NCBI GenBank assembly: GCA_963576565.1
Contig: OY755045.1
Coordinates: 38,088,667-38,152,666, forward strand
Direction: 5' to 3'
Length of the DNA stretch: 64,000 bases
Source of the DNA: Aspidapion aeneum
Lineage: Eukaryota; Arthropoda; Insecta; Coleoptera; Brentidae
Position numbers and translations under genes: made by a program. Positions 1 through 12,100 of the stretch are shown here, piece by piece (the first letter of the stretch is position 1; each line of letters starts with the position of its first letter). The notes under the pieces were generated by a model. It made no database searches. It worked only from the letters and a program-made list of their open reading frames with translations, and had not been told where the DNA came from.

Positions 1-64
1 TATTTTACTAATTTTTTTCTGAAAAATTAAAACTTTTTTAATATAACTTATAAACAATAACCAA

Positions 65-118
65 TTATATTATAATTTGCAATTCTGCTATTATCTTGGA
101 AACTAGTTTTTCAGGTTC
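65..118 (-). CDS. axo: Exon 36 (candidate last exon) with stop codon
   Basis: A CTACAG acceptor in the right phase is followed by 17 codons (EPEKLVSKIIAELQIII) and TAA at 65-67. This is the nearest acceptor giving an open frame. The polypyrimidine tract is poor and no AATAAA lies in the remaining 64 bp, so the true last exon could lie outside the window. Confidence 0.4.
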   Translation of the reverse strand, partial: EPEKLVSKIIAELQIII

Positions 119-3100
119 CTGTAGATAATAGTAGATCACAGGATACATTAATGCATGCATCGATCACATGCTCAAGCTCCACCTGTCTCGAACCTTCGGA
201 AGTTACGCAGAGACTTAAACCAATAATTAAAAAAATTAAAAAGCGAAACGAAATATGTGCAGCTGGTAATTTAGGAGATATTGTATGCATGTAGCACATT
301 GGACATAAATATGAATAAGCGGTAAGTTAATTTAAGTAAAGTTAGTACTTACAGGTTTCATACTGCTACCGACTTCATCTTCTTCATCCGTTTCTGACTG
401 TGAGTCTTTCTCTTCATTCTCTGAGTCATCTAGAAATGGTGCGCTAATCTTATTTTGATCATTTTTTTCTAATTTTTCAGGTTCAGAATCTTCCTCTTCT
501 ACTTCATCGATTGTGTCTTTGATTGGGTGTTTTTCTATAAAAACAAAACAGATACAAAGTTAAAATAAAATCTAGAATCCATTATAAAAACAATTTTTCT
601 CTTTTGGCCTTTCGATAAAAATAAGAAGAGAATGATAGTTTTTCAAGAAGTGCATGTGTAGCCGAATTTCCGCAAACACCGTGTTCTATCAGTCGTTCAT
701 TTTATTGGTAGACTTTCCCTTAACTTTTCCTTAAATACAAGCCGATTAAATCTTAGTTAGTAGGGAGGAATAATAATCTATCCCCATGTCTCTAAGCCTT
801 CCCAAGCACCCCAAAAACAACAAACAATACATGCAAATATCCCTGTATATTCTCACCTTGAATAACATCCCCTTTAGATCGTCTCCTTCTGTTATGATTC
901 CTATCTTTGTCGTTAAAACTAAACGGACTGTCCTCCAAGCCTTCGATAGTCGGGCTGGGTAGCACATCTGGGGTTCCATTTTCTGTATCCCAATTAAGTT
1001 CACTAGCGCTATCTGAAAATGGATAGTACATATTTCACCAAAGCACTTTAATTAGCATTCCATACAATTTTGGTGGTGAGAAAGTATTATAATTTTAACC
1101 TTTTTTATAAATGGTTTATAAGGGTTGTGTATTTTTATCATCAAGTCATAAATTTTTATCAACAAACTATTAGTCGTATAATAGTCGCCAGATACTTATA
1201 GTTGCAAGTCATGTCACGAATAAGGTGAGCCAACGGCAACGATTATAAATACACAGGATTGCTTATTAGCTCGAATCTTTCAGCGGTAGGCGGCGCCTTG
1301 CTCACGTCACTAGTGGACCTCTGCTCAGCGCGCTTCATTTAATACACATTGCAATCGTGAGTTTTTCCCGTTTTTTTATTGCTTAATTGCAAAAAAAAAA
1401 TTATTCGTGATAGTAAATATAATTAATAATTTCATTTATTCAAAACAAATGATTTGATAAATCAAGAGTTTGCTCTGAGAGCTGAATTTTCCTACCAGAC
1501 GATATGTTGGAGTTTCTTTTTTAGATAGTTGAAAGTTTTAGAATAGAAGTAGGATTTTTTCTAAAAGTTTAATCAATTTAAATCATTAGATGTATAATTT
1601 ATTGTTTTTGTTGCGGATATAATAAAATACACTTATATTATGTAGTAACAAAAATGTATTTATTTGATATTTCAGATCTAAAATTGCAATATTTATTATA
1701 TCAAAAACCAGTCAGTTTTTGGAGAAAACAGCCAAATCAATAGATGTTCATAAGTTTTTTTTTCAAATGACTTACATTGTTTGTGTTATGAGTTGTTTTT
1801 ATCCCACCCAGCGCCCGTTTTAACTCCTTCTCCTGTAACATGTTTCTGAAAACTTCTATAAAGAGACTAAAAAAACTTAAGAAAAAAACTGAAACTAAAC
1901 TTGAAGAAACTGTCTACAAAATAAACTTTCCAATAATCAGTTTAATAAAAGAAGTATGTTTGCGGCATAATTACCAATTTTCTTTAATGTGATTAATTTA
2001 ATGAGCAAGGAGTTTCCAAAAATCAAAAATAAATTAAAAGTTTATATAAATATAATAATATAAAAGTATATATATTTATATTTCTACACTGAAAGAGGTA
2101 ACACAAAGCTTTTATTTCAACAATAAATTAATGTGCTTTCTTTGTATCCATTCACTTAATTCACATTTCTAAAGGTTTATCATAACAAAAATATTTCATG
2201 TAAAAAAAAGCCAAATACGCGAAAGTGGTATTCCGTAAAAAGAATTGAGATAAAAGTAAAGTCAAGTTCTACAATACAAATTTCAAAATGAATGGTTCTT
2301 ACTAGTTTGGAAATGTTTTTTTAAACTTTGCTATTCCAGCCAAACTTCTTTACGTTCAATTTAGCACTGTGCCCAAGAGCCATTTGCAGCCGTAATAGCC
2401 AAGTTTAGAAAAACATTTCCAAACAAGTAAGAACCATTCATTTTGAAATTTGTATTGTAGAACTTGGCTTTACTTTTATCTCAATTCTTTTTATGGAATA
2501 CCACTATCGCGTACTTGGCTTTTTTACATGAAATGTTTTTGTTATAATTTCACTGCTTTTTTAAAGGATTTGGATAATATTTAAGTTTTAAAGTAGTAAA
2601 ATATACGGGATATTGTTCAAAACTTTTGCAATGCCTTATTAAAAATGTTAAGTTTTTTTATATTTTCCTATGGTTTTATCATAGTTCTTATCAGCCTTCT
2701 AAAGCTCAGCTCTCTAGTGTTCCTGGAATTAGGCAATGTTAATTTTACATAATTTTACATTTATAGGGAAGGAAAGTAAATTAAAATCTTAGTGTTTTTA
2801 AATTTTTTCCTATAGTTTTATCATAGTTCCTATCAGTCTTCCAAAGCTCAACTCTCTAGCGTTTCTGGAAGTGGACAATGCTAATTTACATAACTTTACA
2901 TTTATAGGGGAGGGAAGTTAATTAAACTTTGGGGTCTTTTAATTTTCTTTTATAGTTTTATCATAGTTCCTATCGGCCTTCCAAATCTCAGCTCTCGAGC
3001 GTTTCTGGAAGTGGACAATGTTACTTTTACACAACTTTGCATTTATAGGGGAGGGAAGTAAATTAGAATTTTGGGGTGTTTTAATTTTTTTCTATAGTTT

Positions 3101-6100
3101 TATCATATTACTATCGGCCTTCCAAAGTTCAGCTCTCTAGCGTGTCCGGAAGTGGGCAATGTTACTTTTACATTACTTTACATTTATAGGGGAGGAAAGT
3201 AAATTATAATTTTGGGGTTTTTAAATTTGTTTCTGTAGTTTTATCATAGTTCCTATCAGTCTGCCATATCTGGAAGTGGCCAATGTTACTTTTACATAAC
3301 TTTACATGTATAGGGGAGGGAAGTAAATTGGAATTTTGGGGTTTTTTGATTTTTTCCAGGGGTTTGGTCATAATTTCCATCAGTCTGCCAAATTTCAGCT
3401 TTGTAGCATGTCTGGAAGTACAGTAGAATTGTGATGATGTATACAGGGAGTGAGTAACAATTTCGACGTTTTTTGAAATTTCGTAACTACTTCAGTACTT
3501 TTGGGAATTCCATGAAACTAAACATGAAGGGATTGTTAACTCCATGGAGATCTACGACTGTGCAAAGTTGAGATTCGTAGCTCATTCCGAAGTAGAGTTT
3601 TAGATAGGTCAAATATCGGCTGAAATGTTTCAAGAAAAGATGGTACGGCGCGTGAACTTGGCGAGGCACTGCCGTCCCCTCAGATTTACCTCCTTAATAG
3701 TCAACCACACCGTCAAATAAATGAAAAAACGCAAAAAAACGGAGGTAAAAACGTCAAAAACACCTTAAAATCACACGAATACTCAATACAAACAAAGCAA
3801 CTGGTCCGCTGGTGACGTAAGCAGACACTGTTCGTCTCGCTGAGTGACGCTAACATAGAGTTAAATTTATAATCGTTGGGCCAAGGGGTTGGTTTTAGGT
3901 ATTGACAGGTCGTTAATTACCTGTCACTACTTTACAACCCCAAGTCTTATTCGTTATTCAACAATTAATTTGATACCGCTCCGGTCGAATTCATCTAACG
4001 GAGTTATTTCGATTCGAGCCGTCGAAGATCTTTGCTTAAAGTTAAGGGATGCAGATAAAATGATACCTGTCTGAAACTAAAAGTTGTATTTTATATAAAA
4101 TCAAGTAACTCGGACTACAACGGTTGGTACGTTGGCTCTAAGGGACAAACACCCAAACTTACCTGAATCTACAGGATTTGTGGCCAATTGTCACAAAAAC
4201 CATGTTTAACGCCCAAAAAGTGTCACACGCCCGTATACCGGTTACGTATTCGCGAGCACCCGATTTAATACTTGTTATAGAAAAAGAGCCCGAAACTTAA
4301 ATACGGCGCGGCGAGGCAATGCCTCGCCTTAACGTACTTTTGTCTAGCGCGTCTAAGTCTAAGTTAAACCCTTGCTCAAATTAAATAATTTTTTTTTACA
4401 AATAGTAATTAAAAAGTCCGTGTTTAAAGAACCCTTGAAAATCAAAAACTGAAAAAGTTTTATAAGGAAGCATTCTAAGGATGTTCTTGGATTGATAATT
4501 AGCTATGATTAATTTTTAACAGTATTTAAACCCAAGGAAAATTAGACATAAGTACATTCTACTTACCAAACACATATAGTGTATTTGGTAAGTAAAATTA
4601 GAAAAGAAAATGTAGCAAAAAAATCCAATATTGTTTGCACATAGAAATTAAACGTTAAAACTTTACAGAAAAATAAAATTTGGAACCCTGAGTTGAAATT
4701 TTAGAATTAGTCTTCGGGTAGGATCTAAAATATGTTTTTCTTTATTTGCACTTTGCGCCAAAACAAAGAATAAAGGAAGTAATAGTATTTTACGTTTTTT
4801 GTCTTTCCCTAATGAACAACTTTTTATGAAGAATGAATGACTCTTGGGACTTCTATCCGTGGACATACTGCATAACGATAAATATATGGTTAATTGGGTC
4901 TTACCTCTAAAACTAATTCTCTTCTGCAGTTTATCTTTACTCCTACTATTCGATCGACTAAGAGGTTGTAAGGGTACCGCTTCTTCAGGAAGTACTTTTT
5001 CACCGTCAGAACCGTTGGTACTGTGACCGTTTGCCACGTTGCCGTTTTGTTTATCGGGTCCTGAATTAGAGGCTGAATTTTTCCTATCCGAGGGCTAGAG
5101 CAAAAAAATAACAAAAGACGAGTTTGATTTCTGCGTTTAATTTTTTTAAATACTAAGATAAGAAAAAGTTTTGTGATTTTATTATATTTCTTTACAAAGA
5201 AGTTGTATATCAAGTATAGTTTGTTCAATACTAACTAACACTAACATTAAGGCTTTAGTTGCCCATAGCACCGACTTTTTTTACCATTCCTTAGCCTAAA
5301 GAGGTCGTCATTACATAATAATATGATTATTGACCCTGTCCTAAAGTGGAATCTAGAAGTATGATCTTCGTACGCTAAACAGATGTGGTATATAGAATTT
5401 GTGCGGGCCAAAGAAAACCAGATATATTGCGCTGCCAGTTCTTTACTCCTAATTGCATTAAAAATAATACCCTTACTTGATTAGCAAAGTTGATTTACAA
5501 TACATTAGATCCACGGATAAGAGAACATTGACAGATTGGATTTGACCAAAGTAAATGCGGCAAATCAAAAATGGCCGCCGTCCCGGCCTTTTTAACCATT
5601 GACATGTCGTTCTCTGGTTTTAGGAATGTCAAGGGCCTGTCAACCGCTGTTAATGTTTATTTCTTTGTTTTTTTAATTAAACTTGGGATGAAATCTAACT
5701 GTTAAAAACTGTTCAGGGTGGTAAAACATTTTGACAAGGCCGCGATAAAATTAAAGTATAAGTAGGTTGGGTTAGGCTACCTAGCAGTGCCCAACTATCT
5801 TTACCAGGTTTTCAATGGTAATGTCAAAAGTATGGTGTACCCACTCTTTCTATTTTGGTTGGTTGTGAAATTCAATCTCTAGCTGTTCTAATATCTGTGA
5901 TTAGGTAAAAAAATTCTGTGACATCGTTGCCAATAGCCCCGAACTGATCAAATCAATATGGTAAAATAAATACCGCGTCATGCAGATTTTTCTAGCACAA
6001 TCTTTGCAATCAGCTTTGAATTCAAAAGAGCAAACGCAGATTCCCGTAAAGCACTCAATTCGATTTTGTCGACTGTTATTCAGAGTTAAATAAGTATTAA

Positions 6101-9100
6101 CAATAAATAGGAATTGGTTAGAAAAAAAAAAACAATTTTATTATGGTTTTCATAGTTTTCAAAGAAAAACTGAAAAAAATATTTTTGAAGGAAGTTCACG
6201 AGGTATAAAGTCTTAACAAAAAAGTTTTACGGGCAAGACCTCAGAGGTAAAGGTAGCTACGTCCCCGTAGCTACCTTTACCTCTGAGGTCTTGCCCGTGA
6301 AACTTTTTTGTTAAGACTTTATACCTCGTGAACTTCCTTCAAATTTAAAACAATCCAGGGCTCAGGCTGTTTTCTGGGAGCAGATTATATCTGTCTCCGT
6401 CGCGACGTCAAAATTAGCCTCAAAACCGAGGCAACCCTGACCGAAGCTGCAAATTGACAGTTGGTCTCTCCTCAGTAAACACCATATTTCATATTTCTTT
6501 TTCAGTTACCCACATCATCATTTCATCTCCTTCCATTTTATGGTTATGCTCGGGCTGAATGAAGCCTAATGAGGCAGAAACGCGTCCCCGTAGCTACCTT
6601 TACCTCTGAGGTCTTGCCCGTGAAACTTTTTTGTTAAGACTTTATACCTCGTGAACTTCCTTCAAATTTAAAAAAATCCAGGGCTCAGGCTGTTTTCTGG
6701 GAGCAGCTTATATCTGTCTCCGTCGCGACGTCAAAATTAGCCTCAAAACCGAGGCAACCCTGACCGAAGCTGCAAATTGACAGTTGGTCTCTCCTCAGTA
6801 AACACCATATTTCATATTTCTTTTTCAGTTACCCACATCATCATTTCATCTCCTTCCATTTTATGGTTATGCTCGGGCTGAATGAAGCCTAATGAGGCAG
6901 AAACGCGTCCCCGTAGCTACTTTTACCTCTGAGGTCTTGCCCGTGAAACTTTTTTGTTAAAAAAAATATTTTTTTATCCAAACCTAAAACGTGAACGAAT
7001 ACAAAACAGAACTCTGTGTTAAGGAATCTTTTACACTAAGGAACGAAAAAAAAAGTCGATGAGATCGGCCTTAAGAGAATGACGTGGTATGATATCTAAT
7101 CAACTATCAAGAAGGAACTTTTAGAAGAAGCAGGGATTATAGCTGGCTAAAACATAATTTTAAAATGCTAACCGGTTTGCTATTGTCCTGCATCATAATG
7201 GCCGCTTGTTGCTTGCTCAGTAAAATACCAGCATCCGTTTCGTACTCCTTTCTCTCCTTGTAGTTCTTGTTCGTTCGGTAAACGTCGTACGAGATGCATA
7301 TAAGAACTAAGACAAAGAACGACGCCAGAATAATGACTATTAGTTGACCAGTGTTGTCTTCCTCGACCTCAGGTTTGGCATAGATTGAGGAGTAGAGGAC
7401 GCGTTGTGGGGCATCTTGAACCCATGTCTTATCTTTGCCCTAAAAACAATATAGTTTTCTTTTTCTAAATACATATAGAGTTAATTTAAAAACGAAAAAA
7501 TGTAAGAAAAGCAAACTTAATAGAATATTTATTGAAGAAACTTTAACACCAAAAAATTAATTACTAAAGAGATGGTTATGAAAGGCCTCTAAAGTATCCA
7601 TTGTAAACAATGCAGACTTTTTTCCACTGTTGCTACTCCCTCTTCTTCTAGTCTTCATTTCAAAGAATAATTTTACTTTGCTCTAAATAATATGGTCCAA
7701 CGATTTAAATATTGTCAAAGCGTAAATTAAAATGTACAATTCTCTAATAGCCCTGTCAATGAATGACCATTGATGTAGAATGGTGGAGGGCAAATTTTTC
7801 TTCTAAGGAATCTGTTTATGGTAGTTAGAGGTAACATAATAAACCCTACCCTTCCTTTTTCGTTTCAGTGGCGCCTCTTTTCCAATTTTTTGCTCATAAC
7901 TCAAATACGGTGTTGTATTCTTTTCTTTCATTCTAGTTTCAATGAGATCGCGTCTCGCCTGAGGCGTCCACCCAAGTTTGGTATATTTGTAGGGACAATC
8001 ACAATTCATTTATACGACATGACGACCCAGCAGGCCGGCCTGCTAAGCATCTTTCTTTTCTCAAGGAGGATTTAATTTTGCCTGATACCCTTTGTCGGGC
8101 ACAGGGATATTTATCGTGCTAGCGCCATCTACGCTCTTAACACGGGACCATCCGCTTAACGTGACTTCCGAACCATGGCCTTGAATTTTTTCATCAACTT
8201 TGCCTACTGCGTTGATGCCCAAACTGCGCCCAAGACAGGCGTTACCCCTACCTCCGGTGAATCTGTATACACAAACGGATAATAGGTTCGAGTTTGTACT
8301 GGCAGGCATGGGGATCGAACCCATTACCCTCTGATCGAAAAGCGGACGCGCGACCACTGAACCATCAGGGCCCATTGACGGTGTTATATTAGTATAAAAA
8401 AAATATGTTCTGTAAAAATTAGACAGAAAGTTATGGGTCATTACCTGACTTATATTTAAATTTGGTGTCCCGTGAGGTGTTTTTTCGTGAACAACATCGA
8501 AATCTGCACTGCACTGAGCACTTCTCACTCCATGTGGATTGGATACGTTCACCTTTTCCGCCCCTGTTTTTGTGAATAACATGTATTCTTCTAACGGTTT
8601 CATAACGTGTTCGTTTACTTCTATTACTATATCTAAGAGACAGAAATATACAATTATATTATAGTATAGTCCTCGCCATAGGAAGTTACATTTTTATGAC
8701 ATTGCCAACCTCTTTATTTATTATATGCATACTGAACGCAACAAAAAAAAAACCTGAAAAAGAGATGTTTTTATCTATGCGTTTTTTTTGTCAACCTACA
8801 GTCGGCATCTTTTTATCCAGAGACAATGACAGTTTTACCTTTACTTTTATACCAACATGACATATTTACTTTTTAATATATTTCTGGTTAGGAAATGTTT
8901 ATTTCATGTCAGTCACAAAAGTGTAACTGCGTATGGGAAGGACTATACCTAAGTAAATAACATTAGCATTCTAAAATGTGTATTGGAGAACTTGGCTTTA
9001 CTTCTATATCAATTCTTTTTACGGAATATCATTATCGCGTACTGGCTTTTTTTACATGAAATGTTTTTGTTATGGTAAGTATATCTAAAACAAAAATAGG

Positions 9101-12100
9101 CCTGGACATTGTAATATACACTTCTTATAAACCATGGTTTATGACCTTTTAAAAGTTAATTAAGTCACGCTTACTTGATAGGCACCCGCTAAACTTTTTA
9201 AAAATGGCAAATCTCGGGTCGTTAGTCTCTTGCCCGCCAATTTGCACTTCGTTCGCTCCAAGCTCGGGAATATTCGTAAACGTTTGTGCCGGAATTTGTT
9301 CCATGGGAGTCAATTCTCTAAAAAACATCAGAAAAAAAAATCACATTCAAGACCTTTTCCAGCATTGGACCGTTCGGTTATTAGTCATTTTCAATTAAAG
9401 GTGAGAATCAAACTAGGACATGTCAAAACATTTCTGGGTTAAGCGCTCTCTGTTTGATTCTCGCATTTAAACAAAGAAAACTAATAACCGAACGGTCCAG
9501 TGCTCCAAAAGGTCTATACATATTTTAAATACGGAACAAAAAACAAAACTTGAGCATGGTTTTTTAAACAGAAAAAACGGTTAGGTAGAGCTTTAAAAGG
9601 ACTATCAGAACTCGGTTAAATTACCCTTCATTTAATCGATTACAAAAAAAATAATAAAAAAAATAAAACCAAAGCTTTTTTCTTCTATTAACTTTCCCTG
9701 TCACTTAAATTTATTTTAAGTACCTACTTAAAACACAACTTGTATATATTACCTGTCGACAAATAGTTCAGACTCATTAAAATCCCTCTTGTAATACACA
9801 GAATGCCTAGCGCCGTTAATAAAGGACTTTTTATTGACAGTTGCCGAGAACACAGCGCCCTCTCTGTCCTCTTGGATAATAAGATAACCTTCGAGACTGA
9901 GGCCTACTAGGAGGTAGTAGCTTCGACTAAAACATGAAGACACAATAATAAAGCAAGAATAAAAACGATTATGGAGAGAGAGTTCTGGAGAAACCTACCT
10001 ATTTGAAATGAATCTTAAGGAAAACCGTTCTTACTCCACAAATTTCTGATAGGTTGAGAAATAAAAAGCGTTGTTTGAATTAAATTATGCTTAATTTATT
10101 TCTAAAATCCATGAACCCAACGCGTTTCAGCTTTACAGGCCATTTTCAAGGGTGATATAAGTTTCTAAAACTAAAATTTTGGAAAACACACAAACACTTA
10201 ATATAATGCCACCATTATATAAATAAAATATATAATTATTATAAATTAAACGTAATTTAATCCAAACTACGCTTTTTATTTTTCAACCTATCAAAAATTT
10301 GTGGAGTAAGGACGTTTTTCCTTAAGATTCATTTCAAATTGAAAAATGCTCCACGTAGGAGAGTTGGAATCACAATGAAACCTACCTAAATTTCAAAAAT
10401 CTTAATTTTTAAAAGTGGTTTTAGAATTAACCTCTTAATTAACTAAATCGAAATTATATCTCAATATTTCCAGATGTTTATTTTGTTCTGGTACTTATCT
10501 TGTTTAGTACCGAAAGTCAATAAAGTTAAATTTGAACGATTGGCTCATTATTCAATAGGAATTGATAAAAGCGCCTAACTTTAAGTACTACACATCCCAA
10601 AAACATCATTTTGTGCGACATCGGCATTGACATAATGGATTTTCTGTCACCGTAAGCAACGACATGTCATTCAACATGAGTCTTAAAAGCAAATAGCAAG
10701 AGTTTTAGATTATTTAAAATCATTCTTACTTGTTTTCAGTTTGAAGAAGTAGTAAAACAGTGTTTTTCTGTCTAACGTCTAGACTCGAAAAAGCCACTTG
10801 AATTTTCACATGATTGACTGTACCATTTAAAACATAAACCCTAAAAAATAATTTAAATAAATAAAATAACTCACATTAAATAATATTGGGTAGTCACAAA
10901 AATAATGAGACAACAAAAATCACAAATTCAAATGTCATTTATTAACTATAGTCTTGTATTATTGAGGAATATTCTAAATACGTCTGCTCTATGGGTAAAT
11001 GAAAAACGCTTTCACCATTGTGATAAGCGGCACATTGACTCACAACCACCAGCGTTCTGGGTGGAGAATAAACGAACGAACTAAGATGCTTGTTGGTATG
11101 TAAAACGTAGTGTCTCATAAATTTTGTGCCAACCCGATATCTATTCATTAGAGAGTTAACTCGCTAACTGAAGCTGTTTTCAGGTCACTCATTCCTTAGC
11201 AACGTTACTTATTACAGCTACTACAGTTATTAATACTCTTCCATTATTTTATGAGGATAAAATACCTGGACAGAATAGCTTCCCCATTGAAATCTGCACC
11301 TTTTTCTTCATTGCAAAACTCCCCGTAATAACTGGTATGTTCACATTCACAGGTATGTTCTTGTCGTTCGAAATCTTCAATGCAAATGCCTTTGTTTTTG
11401 CAAGGTTCTGCGTCACATTTCATATTGCAGTGAGCAATAACCCCTAAGAAAATATCATGATACAGGGAGTTATACTTTTCAATTCTCCAACTTTTTTGGG
11501 TTTTCTTTGATCGTTTTGAAAATCCAAGTTACTGAGTATCAATCTCTCAATCTTGATTTAGACGAACCCCATTTTTAAATATTTTATTATATTTTCTTTT
11601 GCAAAGTGATAGACTGACATTTTTTCCAGGTCTTTCTGTTTGCACAAGTTAATTTGCATACATAATATTATTATTATTACTTTGAATGATCAACCTAGGT
11701 AAACATAAAGATTTTTTCCGAATTTTACTTCTAAATATTTGAGAAAATAGTCATTATAGCGCTAAAAATCTTTCTTCTAATCAAGCTGATTTTCCAAAAT
11801 AACTTAAGTAACTTTTCATATATTATGACACACTATATGGATATACTTACCCTTGTCAATCTCGGCAATTTTCGATGGCAAATCTACCAAACTATCACCT
11901 ATCTGTAACCCTCTTAGACAACCCACATATCCGGGCAGAAGCGGCGGATATTTTGAGACTTTTAGTAATGTTTCAGGGTCAAATCCGCCTAAATTTAATT
12001 GAAAGTATTCAGTTGGGGGAGCGGGTGGGCGTTGAGGGGCTAAAACCTCTAAAAAAATTAAAAAAATTATATTTTTTTTTAATGTTAGGATCTTTTACAA

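Noticed and set aside
111..299. 62-codon minus-strand frame at the window edge
   Set aside because: No acceptor or phase match to exon 35; overlaps the intron before the candidate last exon.
4663..4904. Continuation of the exon 33 frame
   Set aside because: The strong GTAAGA donor at 4905 and phase match to exon 34 show it is intron.
8300..8375. tRNA gene on the minus strand
   Set aside because: A- and B-boxes are present, but the acceptor arms do not pair and the sequence runs into a long body, so it is a SINE head.
8061..8603. 180-codon open frame spanning exon 31 and the SINE
   Set aside because: Only the part up to 8445 fits LamG6 and has a donor; the rest is SINE sequence read by chance.
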